Assembly: GCA_002412425.1 (NCBI GenBank)
Contig: DHVB01000062.1
Location: forward strand, 5,940-69,939
Reading direction: 5' to 3'
Source of the DNA: Bacteroidales bacterium UBA5219
Lineage (GTDB): Bacteria; Bacteroidota; Bacteroidia; Bacteroidales; ML635J-15
DNA length: 64,000 bases
A program made the position numbers and the translations under genes. Positions 35,102-45,600 of the stretch are shown here, piece after piece. Position 1 is the first letter of the stretch; the number at the start of each line of letters is the position of its first letter. The notes under the pieces are model-generated. The model was not told the DNA's origin. It saw nothing but the letters and a program-made list of their open reading frames with translations, and made no database searches.

Positions 35102-37006
35102 ATGATTGATGATAAAAAATATCAACTTTTGAAAGACATTAATTCGCCTGATGATTTAAAAAAAATCGACTTAAGTGAATTACCAACTGTTTGTGAAGAG
35201 TTAAGAAATTTTATCATTGAATCAGCATCAAAAAATCCTGGTCATTTTGGAGCAAGTTTAGGAGTAGTTGAATTAACAGTTGCATTGCATTACGCATACA
35301 ACACACCTGTTGATCAATTGGTTTGGGACGTTGGTCATCAAGCTTATGGACATAAAATTTTAACTGGAAGAAGAGATTTATTTCACACAAACAGGGCTTA
35401 TGGTGGCATTAGTGGATTTCCAAGTCCCAAAGAAAGCGAATATGACAATTTCGGCGTAGGACATGCATCTACAAGCATTTCGGCTGCGTTAGGAATTGCA
35501 AAAGCAGCAAATTTACAAGGCGAAAAAATAAACACTGTTGCAATAATTGGCGATGGTTCTTTAACTGGAGGAATTGCTTTTGAAGGCTTAAATAACCTAG
35601 GTGCGTCTGGCGAAAATGTTTTAATTGTCCTAAACGATAATAAAATTGCAATTGACGAAAACCGTGGGGCACTCAAAGAATATTTAACAGATATTGCTAC
35701 TTCCAAAACTTATAATAAAGTTAAAGACGATGTTTGGTATTTCTTGGGCAGGCTTAATCGTTTGGGTTCAAATGTTCAGTCTTTTTCACAAAAAATTGAT
35801 AATGCGATAAAATCTATTGTTTTAAAAAACAGCAATTTATTTGAATCTTTAAACATTAGATATTTTGGACCTGTTGATGGACATGATGTTGTTTTATTAG
35901 TAAAACTATTTGAAGACATCAAAAATATTCCAGGACCAAAGCTATTGCATATTATCACTAAAAAAGGTAAAGGATTTAAGGCTGCTGAAGAAAATCAAAC
36001 ATTATGGCATGCTGCACCCGGTAAATTTGACATTACAACAGGCAAACTTACCGACACTAGTCATTGCGAAAACGAACCTCAAAAATTTCAAGATATTTTT
36101 GGAGATGCTATTATTGAATTAGCAAAAGCAAACCCAAAAATTTGTGCAATTACTCCAGCTATGATAAGTGGTTCTTCTTTGTGCAAAATGTTTGAAGAAT
36201 TTCCTGAACGAAGTTTTGATGTTGGTATTTCAGAACAACATGCTGTTACTTTTGCTGCTGGCTTAGCAATAAAAGGAATGCTACCTTTTTGCAATATTTA
36301 TAGTTCGTTTATGCAAAGAGCATACGACCAAGTAATTCACGATGTGGCTTTACAAAATTTAAAAGTAATATTTTGTTTAGACAGAGCTGGCTTGGTTGGA
36401 CAAGATGGACCTACCCACCACGGCAGTTTCGACTTATCATATATGCGTTGTGTCCCAAACTTAGTTATTGCAGCTCCTAGAGATGAATTTCAACTTAGAA
36501 ATTTAATGTTTACCTTACAATTAGAAAAACATAATTTTCCATCTGTAATTAGGTATCCACGTGGTAAATCTACACAAGCAAAATCTAAAATTGAATTTAA
36601 AGAAATTGAAATTGGAAAAGGAGAAAAAATTAAAGATGGAAAAGATATTGCAATACTTAGTATTGGCACTCCTGGAAATACTGCAATAAAGCTAGCTAAC
36701 GATTTAGAAGAAGAAAATTTAAACATTGCTGTTTTTGATATGATTTTTGTAAAACCTCTTGACAATAAACTATTAACAGAAATATTTAACAATTATAAAC
36801 ATATCATAACTATTGAAGACAACAGTATTATTGGTGGATTTGGCTCTGCAATATCTGAATTTATGGTTGACAACAAATTTAATTCAAAAATATATCGCTT
36901 TGGTATTCCTGACAGATTTATTTCTCATGGAAGCCAACAACAATTAATAGAAGAATGTGAGTTCGATTATAATACCCTAAAATTATTTATTAAAAATTTA
37001 AATTAA
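35102..37006 (+). CDS. dxs: 1-deoxy-D-xylulose-5-phosphate synthase
   Basis: This thiamine-diphosphate enzyme makes DXP from pyruvate and glyceraldehyde-3-phosphate, the first step of the MEP isoprenoid pathway. The 634-residue length is typical. Motifs include GHFGASLGVVELTVALHY, the ThDP/Mg segment IGDGSLTGGIAFEGLNNLG with VLNDNKIAI, the glutamate in SEQHAVTFAAG and GLVGQDGPTHHG. It lies 7 nt before an OmpA-family gene, so they may share a transcript. Confidence 0.97.
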   Translation: MIDDKKYQLLKDINSPDDLKKIDLSELPTVCEELRNFIIESASKNPGHFGASLGVVELTVALHYAYNTPVDQLVWDVGHQAYGHKILTGRRDLFHTNRAYGGISGFPSPKESEYDNFGVGHASTSISAALGIAKAANLQGEKINTVAIIGDGSLTGGIAFEGLNNLGASGENVLIVLNDNKIAIDENRGALKEYLTDIATSKTYNKVKDDVWYFLGRLNRLGSNVQSFSQKIDNAIKSIVLKNSNLFESLNIRYFGPVDGHDVVLLVKLFEDIKNIPGPKLLHIITKKGKGFKAAEENQTLWHAAPGKFDITTGKLTDTSHCENEPQKFQDIFGDAIIELAKANPKICAITPAMISGSSLCKMFEEFPERSFDVGISEQHAVTFAAGLAIKGMLPFCNIYSSFMQRAYDQVIHDVALQNLKVIFCLDRAGLVGQDGPTHHGSFDLSYMRCVPNLVIAAPRDEFQLRNLMFTLQLEKHNFPSVIRYPRGKSTQAKSKIEFKEIEIGKGEKIKDGKDIAILSIGTPGNTAIKLANDLEEENLNIAVFDMIFVKPLDNKLLTEIFNNYKHIITIEDNSIIGGFGSAISEFMVDNKFNSKIYRFGIPDRFISHGSQQQLIEECEFDYNTLKLFIKNLN

Positions 37007-37013
37007 TTTTTTT

Positions 37014-39650
37014 ATGAATATGCAAAAGACAGTATTTCTTTCTTTACTAATGCTTGTTAACGTTCTAGCACACACTCAAGAATTAAAACCTGATAGAACT
37101 AGCATTAATTATTTTTATGATGCTGAAGCATTTATGTACGAAGGTAATTACGATGAAGCCTTAGACTTGTTGTTAAAATTAGATAACATAAGTCCTGACA
37201 ACCCAAACATTTGGTATAAAATAGGCGTATGTTACTTAAATACAAGACTTTACAAAACACAGGCTCTTGAGTATTTAAAAAAAGCATCAAACTACACTTC
37301 GCCAAATTATAAAGAAAATAACCATAAAGAAAAAAATACACCTTTAGAATCTTATTTATATTTAGGAATTGCTTATAGGGTAAATTACATGTTTCAGGAA
37401 AGTCTCGATAGCTTTGATAAGCTTAAAGGCATGCTTAGTCCTTCAAAAACAGAAGACAAGGCTCTATTAAAAATAATAAAAAGAGAAATTGAAATTACAG
37501 AAAACGCAATTTATAATGTTGCAAACCCAATAAAAGCTGAATTAATCAACTTAGGAGAGGTTATCAATTCTGAATTTACCGATCACTCCCCTATTGTTGA
37601 TTTATATGAAAATTACTTAATCTTTACATCTAGGCGACCACGCGAAGGACAAGAAATGAAAAATCAAGATGAAGATATTTTTATTTCTAAAAAAGTTAAT
37701 AATAAGTGGGAAACTCCTATTAGATTAGGAGAACCTGTTAATACAATTGATAACAATGAAGCTGCAATTGGATTGTCTATAGATTCTAAACAGTTATTCT
37801 TTTACAGGTCGGGAGAAAATAACTCTGGCAGTATTTTTATAACAGAAAGTGATGATATGTATAATTGGTCAACTCCAACTTTGCTAAAAGAAAATGTGAA
37901 CTCAAGATTTAAGGAAACTCATGCTACAATTAGCCCAGATGGAAATGCTATATTTTTTACTAGTAACAGAAAAGGAGGATTTGGTGGTTTAGATATATAT
38001 GTTATGAGGAAGTTACCAAACGGAAAATGGAGCGAAGCTTTGCCTTTACCCAAACAAATTAACACAGAATATGATGAAGAATCTCCTTTTATTCACCCTG
38101 ACGGCATTACTTTGTATTTTAGTTCCAAAGGACACAATTCTATGGGAGTTTATGACGTGTTTTCATCTATTATGAGCAGGAATGGCAAATTTACAGAACC
38201 TGTAAATATTGGATACCCAATAAATACGCCAGACGATGATGTTTCTTATGTTGTAAATCTTGATGGACAAAAAGGCTATATAGCAACAATAAAAGCTGAT
38301 GACGGTTATGGAGACTTAGATTTGTACGAAATATTACAAGAAGATGTTCATAAAAACAATATAATTATTTATGAAGGAATTATTGCTGATAAAAATAATA
38401 ATCTCACTGAAAATGTAACCATAACTTTAAAAAATAAAGATTCTAATGAAGAACCAAAAGTATCTCGTTTAAATCAAAATAATTCAAAATATGTATTAAC
38501 TATGATTCCAGACAACACTTATGAAATTATTTATCAAATACACGGACATACCATTCGTTCTATTGATTACACTCCAACTATAGATGAATTAACACAACAA
38601 ACAAAACTATATAACCCAATAGAATTAGACCCTATTATTTTAAGTTCGTTTTATAATCATGCATATGTATATTTTGATGAAAACGATAATAACTTAAATG
38701 ATGATGCTATAAGTTTACTTGATAAAGTGATTGAAAAGTATGTAGAATTTGAAGCTAAAAACGAAAAACTTGCAATAAATATTGTTACACCAAAACAAGA
38801 CGCAAATCCATTATATGATGAAAAACGTTCAAAAGAAATTTTTGAATATTTAAGCAAAAACAATATAGCTAAAAACGATATATACAGCGATGGTGTATTT
38901 GATAATAACTCAACCAATATTTATGGATTAGAAATTGTTGAAAACAAAAAATTGCTAGCTATCGAAGAAAAAGAAGAAGTTATAGTAGATAAAGCAATAC
39001 TTAAAGTTGAAAATATTTTATTTGATTTTGATAAATACAATATAAAACCTGAATATTTTGATAATTTAGATTTACTAGCAAATTACTTAAATGATAATCC
39101 TACTGCCAAAATTGAAATCGGCGGACATACCGACTGGTTAGGTACTAGCGAGTATAATTATTTACTTTCTTATCATCGTTCAAAAGCAGTAAAGGATTAT
39201 TTAGTTGCAAAAGGTAATAATGCTGAAAACATTATAACTGCAAAATATGGTAAACACACTCCTATAGCTGCCAATCAAACTCCAGATGGTCGTGATAATC
39301 CGACTGGTAGAAAATACAATAGAAGAGCAGAATTTAAAGTGCTAGTTCAAGGTAATAAAACAATATTAGAAATTCTCCCAATAGTAATTGAAGAAGGCGA
39401 TTATATTGATATTTCTAAAACTCCTTCAAATAAAAAATATACTGTTCAAATATATGCTTTGAAAAATCAAAAAGCACTTGAAACCTTCTCTGAATTGGTT
39501 GGTGTAAAAATGCATGTTTCTAGTGACGGTTGGTATAGATATTATGTTGGCGAATACACTTCATACAAAATGGCGGTTGAAGCTGCTACAAACCTAAAAT
39601 CTATGGGTTATGATACATTAATAAGAAAACTTAGCTTTTATGAAGAGTAG
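37014..39650 (+). CDS. Envelope protein with TPR, PD40, OmpA and SPOR domains
   Basis: The 878-residue protein has a signal peptide without a lipobox. Domains in order are TPR-like helices (EGNYDEALDLLLKLDNI), WD40-like PD40 repeats (FTSRRPREG, FTSNRKGGFGGLDIYVM, YFSSKGHNSMGVYDVF), a middle beta-domain (IIYEGIIADKNNN), an OmpA peptidoglycan-binding domain (ILFDFDKYNI, IGGHTDWLGTSEYN, then YNRRAEF) and a C-terminal SPOR domain (KYTVQIYALKNQKA). TPR-PD40-OmpA is the plan of T9SS component PorE, which anchors the system to peptidoglycan; the extra SPOR domain is unusual for PorE, so this may be a relative. Confidence 0.88.
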   Translation: MNMQKTVFLSLLMLVNVLAHTQELKPDRTSINYFYDAEAFMYEGNYDEALDLLLKLDNISPDNPNIWYKIGVCYLNTRLYKTQALEYLKKASNYTSPNYKENNHKEKNTPLESYLYLGIAYRVNYMFQESLDSFDKLKGMLSPSKTEDKALLKIIKREIEITENAIYNVANPIKAELINLGEVINSEFTDHSPIVDLYENYLIFTSRRPREGQEMKNQDEDIFISKKVNNKWETPIRLGEPVNTIDNNEAAIGLSIDSKQLFFYRSGENNSGSIFITESDDMYNWSTPTLLKENVNSRFKETHATISPDGNAIFFTSNRKGGFGGLDIYVMRKLPNGKWSEALPLPKQINTEYDEESPFIHPDGITLYFSSKGHNSMGVYDVFSSIMSRNGKFTEPVNIGYPINTPDDDVSYVVNLDGQKGYIATIKADDGYGDLDLYEILQEDVHKNNIIIYEGIIADKNNNLTENVTITLKNKDSNEEPKVSRLNQNNSKYVLTMIPDNTYEIIYQIHGHTIRSIDYTPTIDELTQQTKLYNPIELDPIILSSFYNHAYVYFDENDNNLNDDAISLLDKVIEKYVEFEAKNEKLAINIVTPKQDANPLYDEKRSKEIFEYLSKNNIAKNDIYSDGVFDNNSTNIYGLEIVENKKLLAIEEKEEVIVDKAILKVENILFDFDKYNIKPEYFDNLDLLANYLNDNPTAKIEIGGHTDWLGTSEYNYLLSYHRSKAVKDYLVAKGNNAENIITAKYGKHTPIAANQTPDGRDNPTGRKYNRRAEFKVLVQGNKTILEILPIVIEEGDYIDISKTPSNKKYTVQIYALKNQKALETFSELVGVKMHVSSDGWYRYYVGEYTSYKMAVEAATNLKSMGYDTLIRKLSFYEE

Positions 39651-39695
39651 TGGGATAAAGAATATAATAAAAAAGTAAAGTTGGAATAGGAATAA

Positions 39696-41636
39696 CTACA
39701 AAATCACCCTCCCCTGCATATTAGATAAATCTTTTAAAATGCCTTTTATTTTTTTAAAATCTTCTAATGTGCTTTGGAGTTCTTCGTCATTTTTGCTTTC
39801 CGTAAGTAATTTTATTTTATTTTTCACATTAGTTTCGAACTCTTTAGCAATTTTTAATTTATATTTTATAAAAACATCTTCTAATATTTCTTGCAATCGC
39901 TTTTCTTCTTTAAGAATTGGCGAGCCTCTTTTTTCCCATATTGGACTAAGTTCATATTTTGACGAACATAAATTTACAGAAACCTGACTAATTTCAGGGT
40001 CTAAATTATGAGTAAATAATTCTATTTTTATAGGTTCATCATTGTTTATCAATTCTTCAGCAAAAAGAAATATTTTTTTATTTATTACATTTTTAAATTC
40101 CAATCCTTCGCTTCTAAGCTCGTTTATAATAAATTGAGCAACACTTATTTCTAATTCTGTTTCGGTTGCACCATCTTTTATGTCTATGATATTATTGCCA
40201 TATAACAACAATAATCTAATAATTTCTTTTTCTTGTGATTCGAAATAAATACCCTCAAACGAATCGGGTAAACTAGGTGTAAGCTTTACTGGTTGAGAAT
40301 ATCTATATTCTTGTTTTTTAATGCTTTCGATTTTTGATCTTCTAATCTTTAAAACTTCGGCATACAAAACACTTTGGTCAACATCTAAAATCTTGCTACA
40401 CTCTTGAATATAAATAGATTGCTTAATGTTGTCGTTGATAATTGCAATAGACCTAACAATATCTGTAATTAAAGAAGCTCGTTTTATTGGGTCATTTTTA
40501 GCCTCATCAAACAGTAAATTTGCCTTAAATGAAATAAAATCTGTTTCATTTTTTTCGATATATTCAATAGTTTTAGAGCTTCCATGTTTTTTAGCGTAAG
40601 AATCGGGATCTTCTCCTTCTGGGAAAAGTACAATTCTAACATTTAAACCTTGCTCTAAAATCATATCTATGGCTCTTAGGGAGGCTTTTATTCCTGCTAG
40701 GTCTCCGTCATAAAGAATGGTAATATCATCTGCAAACCTATGTATTTGTCGTATTTGGTCTTCGGTTAATGAGGTTCCTGATGAAGAAACAACATTTTTT
40801 ATTCCAGTCATAAACAAGGATATAACATCCATATAACCTTCTACCAAATAGCATTTTTTATTTTGCTTAATTATTTCATTTTTTGCATGAAATAAACCAT
40901 ATACAACTTTACTTTTATTATAAACTAAAGATTCTGGTGAATTTAGATATTTTGCTGTTTTTTTATCATTGCTCAAAGTTCTTGCACCAAAGCCTACTAC
41001 TTGTCCTGCGATACTTAAAATTGGGAACATTACCCTTGCTGCAAACCTATCGAAATAGTAATTTTCTTTAAAAAAGCTTAGTCCTGTTGACTCTAAAAAT
41101 TCTTTTTTATATCCGTTTTTTAAAGCCCATTCTGTAAAGGCATTTTTTTGCTCAAGACTATAACCCAATCTAAATTCTTTTATAACTTGCTCATTAAAAC
41201 CTCTTTCTTTAAAATAACTTAAACCTATTGATATTCCCTCATCTGAATTAAATAATGTGTTTTCAAAATATTTACAAGCAGCTTCGTTTACAATATTCAT
41301 ACTTTCTCTTTCTGTATTGGCACGAATATCTTCTTCGGTCAATTCTTTTTCTTCTATATGAATATTGTATTTTTTTGCTAAATATCTTAAAGCTTCGGGA
41401 TAAGAAAGTTGTTCGTGAGCCATAATAAAACTTACGGCATTACCTGCCTTTCCACAGCCAAAACATTTAAAAATTCCTTTTGATGGACTTACTGTAAACG
41501 ATGGAGTTTTTTCATTATGAAAAGGACACAAACCTAAATAATTTGCTCCTCTTCTTTTTAAAGATACAAATTCTTGAATAAGGCTTGTAATCTCAGCTGC
41601 ATCAATAATTTTCTGAACGGTTACTTGATCAATCAT
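39696..41636 (-). CDS. dnaG: DNA primase
   Basis: The 646-residue primase has the zinc-binding residues Cys37, His40, Cys58 and Cys61, the catalytic TOPRIM region (CYLVEGYMDVISL, then ILYDGDLAGIKA) and a DnaB-interacting C-terminal helical region. Length and order of domains are normal. It converges with the OmpA-family gene; no terminator is seen between them. Confidence 0.97.
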   Translation of the reverse strand: MIDQVTVQKIIDAAEITSLIQEFVSLKRRGANYLGLCPFHNEKTPSFTVSPSKGIFKCFGCGKAGNAVSFIMAHEQLSYPEALRYLAKKYNIHIEEKELTEEDIRANTERESMNIVNEAACKYFENTLFNSDEGISIGLSYFKERGFNEQVIKEFRLGYSLEQKNAFTEWALKNGYKKEFLESTGLSFFKENYYFDRFAARVMFPILSIAGQVVGFGARTLSNDKKTAKYLNSPESLVYNKSKVVYGLFHAKNEIIKQNKKCYLVEGYMDVISLFMTGIKNVVSSSGTSLTEDQIRQIHRFADDITILYDGDLAGIKASLRAIDMILEQGLNVRIVLFPEGEDPDSYAKKHGSSKTIEYIEKNETDFISFKANLLFDEAKNDPIKRASLITDIVRSIAIINDNIKQSIYIQECSKILDVDQSVLYAEVLKIRRSKIESIKKQEYRYSQPVKLTPSLPDSFEGIYFESQEKEIIRLLLLYGNNIIDIKDGATETELEISVAQFIINELRSEGLEFKNVINKKIFLFAEELINNDEPIKIELFTHNLDPEISQVSVNLCSSKYELSPIWEKRGSPILKEEKRLQEILEDVFIKYKLKIAKEFETNVKNKIKLLTESKNDEELQSTLEDFKKIKGILKDLSNMQGRVIL

Positions 41637-41699
41637 GTTTGGTTTTTATTTTTCTCTAAATTAGAAATTATTAATAAGATAACAAACCTATAACTTTTG

Positions 41700-42224
41700 T
41701 TATTGTAAATAGTTATTCACAATAATGTACCCTGTAGATGCTACATTGCTTTTATTGCCAGCTCTGTCTTTTATGTAAAATTTATACATTATTGTGTCGT
41801 TTTCAAAAGGAAAGGTTTCGTTTAAATCTTTAACAAACATTTCGCCTTGCAAAGCTTCGTCTTGAATGTTTCTTTTAAACTTAGGCACAAAGTACTCTAA
41901 TGGTACTTGCATATTAATCAAAACTTCTTGCTTATTTTCAATTTTATATTTTTGTAAAAAGATTGTGTTTTGTCTGGGGCTAGTTGTATCATAACCTATA
42001 TCGCCATCTCCATCAACAAAATAAAAATGTAATGTGCCATTTAATACACGATTTTGCAAAATATCAAAAGTATCTTTAACTATAAAATCAATAAATTCAA
42101 TATTTGGTTCTTTGGGAAATGTTTGTGGTTTAAAACATGATGAGAATGAGAATAAAAGTAAAAACAAAATAATAGCAATACCATCATTCTTTCTTTTTCT
42201 TCTTATCTCAACTAAATATTTCAT
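41700..42224 (-). CDS. Lipoprotein of unknown function
   Basis: The 174-residue product has a signal peptide with a lipobox ending FSFSSC (lipidated Cys30), preceded by a basic head (EIRRKRKND) longer than usual. The mature part contains FVDGDGDIGYD and ends YKFYIKDRAGNKSNV. I recall this DGDGDIG lipoprotein family in Bacteroidota, function unknown. A minus-strand -7 box CAAAGATA lies at 42245-42252, 20 nt upstream. Confidence 0.7.
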   Translation of the reverse strand: MKYLVEIRRKRKNDGIAIILFLLLFSFSSCFKPQTFPKEPNIEFIDFIVKDTFDILQNRVLNGTLHFYFVDGDGDIGYDTTSPRQNTIFLQKYKIENKQEVLINMQVPLEYFVPKFKRNIQDEALQGEMFVKDLNETFPFENDTIMYKFYIKDRAGNKSNVASTGYIIVNNYLQ

Positions 42225-42285
42225 TACCTATAAAATCTAATAAGCAAAGATAACATAAAATTTATTGTAAAGCAGACTTAATAAT

Positions 42286-42323
42286 ATAAAAATTGGGGAA
42301 AACTAAAATTTAATTTTCCCCAA
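42286..42323 (-). terminator. Terminator of the rpoB-rpoC-DUF3467 operon
   Basis: On the minus strand TTGGGGAAAA and TTTTCCCCAA form a 10-bp stem around an 11-nt loop, followed by TTTTTATA. It lies 36 nt after the DUF3467 stop. Confidence 0.88.
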
Positions 42324-42358
42324 GATCACTCTAAGTTTAATTATTTAATATCACTTAC

Positions 42359-42676
42359 TTATGCTTGAGCTGTTGGTCCTCCAAAATTCATTGGAATAGG
42401 TGTTCCTGGTTTATTGTTACTAATTTTTATTTCGCCATTAATGCTTTCAAATTTAACAACATTTTCTTGCAAAGCCCCTAATAATCTTTTTGCGTGTTCT
42501 GGAGTAAGAATTATTCTAGATTGTACTTTAGCCTTAGGCATTCCTGGCATAATTCTAACAAAATCCAGCACAAACTCCGATGAAGAGTGTGTTATTACTG
42601 CAAGATTAGAATAAACACCTTGTCCAACCTCTTCGCTTAGTTCAATATTTATTTGATTTTGCTTTTTTTCGTCCAT
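42359..42676 (-). CDS. DUF3467 protein
   Basis: The 105-residue protein has the family pattern with QINIELSEEVGQGVYSNLAV, SSSEFVLDFVRIMPGMPKAK and the RIILTPEHAKRLLGAL helix. It lies 5 nt after rpoC, the position this family commonly has in Bacteroidota. Function is unknown. Confidence 0.85.
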   Translation of the reverse strand: MDEKKQNQINIELSEEVGQGVYSNLAVITHSSSEFVLDFVRIMPGMPKAKVQSRIILTPEHAKRLLGALQENVVKFESINGEIKISNNKPGTPIPMNFGGPTAQA

Positions 42677-42681
42677 AATTT

Positions 42682-45600
42682 TTAAATTTCAGTTTCTTCA
42701 AATTTTTCTTCTTCAATACTTATTTCATCTTGATTTAAGTATTGTTCTGCAATCATCTTAGATGTAACTCTAATATTTTCAAATTCTTTTTGTCCGGTTC
42801 CTCCAGGAATTTTATGTCCAACAATAACGTTTTCTTTCAATCCTTCAAGTTCGTCAACTTTTGCACGTATTGCTGCTTCGTTTAGAACTTTAGTTGTTTC
42901 TTGGAAAGAAGCTGCTGACATAAAGCTATTTGTTTGAAGAGCTGCTCTAGTAATTCCTTGTAACACTTGACTAGAAGTAGCTGGCAAAGCATCTCTAACT
43001 TCAACTAGTTTCATGTCTTTACGTTTTAATATTGAGTTTTCATCTCTCAACCTACGATAAGAAATCATTTGTCCTTTAGAGAAATTTGTAGAGTCTCCTG
43101 GGTCAACAACAATTTTCTTATCGAAAATAGCGTCATTTTCTTCTCTAAACTCCCATTTGTCAACTAGTTGTTTTTCAAGGAATTGAGTATCACCAGGTTC
43201 AACAACTTCAACTTTTCTCATCATTTGGCGTACAATCACTTCAAAGTGTTTGTCATTAATTTTCACACCTTGTAAACGATATACGTCTTGGATTTCATTC
43301 ACTAAATATTCTTGAACTTCGGTAGGACCTTTAATTGCTAAAATATCGCTAGGAGTAATTGCTCCATCGATAAGTGGTGTACCAGCTTTAACATAGTCGT
43401 TTGGTTGAACTAAAATTTGTTTTGAAAGAGGTACTAAATACTTATTAACCTTACCGTCTTTTGCGGTAATTTCAATTTCTCTATTTCCTCTTTTAATTTT
43501 ACCAAAAGATACTTCCCCGTCAATTTCTGAAACTACAGCAGGATTAGATGGATTTCTAGCCTCAAACAACTCTGTTACTCTAGGCAAACCACCGGTAATA
43601 TCTCCACCTTTTCCGACAATTCTAGGCATTTTAATCAAGATATCTCCAGATTCAACTTTTTCGTTTTCTTCAATTTGCAAACGAGCACCTACAGGTAAAT
43701 TATAAGTTGCTAATACTTCGTTATTTTTATCAACAATTTTGGCAACTGGAATTTTAGTTTTATCCTTAGTTTCGATTATAATTTTTTCTGTTAAACCAGT
43801 TTGAATTATCAATTCATCTTTATAGTTGACACCTTCGATAACGTCTTCAAACACTAGTTTTCCCGAAACTTCACTAACAATAACGATATTATATAAGTCC
43901 CAATCACAGATTCTATCTCCCTTTTTAAAACTATTACCTTGCTTAAAGTACAATTTAGAACCATAAGGTATAGGTTTGTTTACTAAAGGTATTTTTGTAT
44001 TTGGGTCTAAAATTTTCATTTCAGCCATACGAGTTACTACAATATCAACAAGAGAACCATCTTTTTCTTTATGTTCAACTGTTCTTAACTCATCAATTTC
44101 TAGGATACCGTCATATTTTGCGTCTATAAATGATTCTCCCGCAATTTTACCAGCAACCCCTCCCATGTGGAATGTACGTAGAGTTAACTGAGTACCAGGC
44201 TCTCCGATAGATTGTGCTGCAATAACTCCTACAGCTTCTCCTTTTTGAACCATTCTGCGAGTTGCCAAATTACGTCCATAACATTTTGCACAAACTCCTT
44301 TTCGAGATTCACAAGTTAATACCGAACGAATTTCAACTTTTTCAATTGGAGATTCGTCAATAATTTTTGCAATTCTTTCAGTAATTTCTTCACCTGCAGC
44401 AACTATTAATTCTTCAGTTTGTGGATGGTAAATATCATGAACACTAGTACGACCTAAGATACGTTCATAAAGAGATTCAATTACTTCTTCATCATTTTTC
44501 TTTAGTTCAACAGCTACCAATCCTCTTAATGTTCCACAATCTTCTTCGGTAATAATAACGTCTTGTGCAACGTCAACTAATCTTCTTGTTAAATATCCCG
44601 CATCGGCAGTTTTTAAAGCTGTATCTGCAAGACCTTTACGAGCACCGTGAGTAGAAACGAAATATTCAATAATTGACAAACCTTCTTTAAAGTTTGCTAA
44701 AATTGGGTTTTCAATAATTTCGCTAGTTGCAACACCTGATTTTTGTGGTTTTGCCATAAGTCCCCTCATTCCGCACAATTGGCTAATTTGCTCTTTAGAA
44801 CCTCTAGCTCCAGAGTCAAGCATCATATAAACTGCATTAAAGCCTTGGTCATCAGTAGAAAGCTTTTTCATAACATCGATAGATAACCTAGCGTTTATAT
44901 TAGTCCATACGTCAATTACTTGATTGTAGCGTTCAGTATCGGTAATAAAACCATTTTCATAGTTAAACATGATTTCATCAACCTCAGCATATCCTTCTTG
45001 AATTAATTCTTGTTTTGTTTCAGGAATAATAACGTCATTCAAATTAAACGACAATCCACCTTTAAACGCATGAGAATATCCTAAGTCTTTTATATCATCT
45101 AGGAATCTTGAAGTTACGTCTGTTCCAAACCTTCCTACAAGGTTTCCAATAATATCGCGTAATGATTTTTTTGTAAGAATTTCATTAATATATCCGTATT
45201 CTTTAGGAACGATTTGGTTAAATAATACTCTACCTGTAGTAGTTTCTATCATTCTTGTAACCGCTTCTCCTTTTTCGTTTACATCGTCAACTCTTACTTT
45301 TATATTAGCATGAAGATCTAATTGTCCTTCGTTATTAGCGATAATAACTTCTTCAGGAGAATAATATGTATATCCTTCTCCTTTTACTCCTTTTCTACCT
45401 TTAGTTAGATAATACAAACCTAAAACCATGTCTTGAGAAGGAACAGTAATAGGAGCTCCATTAGCTGGATTTAGAATATTATGAGAAGCCAACATTAAAA
45501 CTTGTGCTTCAAGAATAGCTGCGTTACCGAGTGGTAAATGCACTGCCATTTGGTCACCGTCGAAGTCAGCATTAAATGCTGTACAAACTAATGGGTGCAA

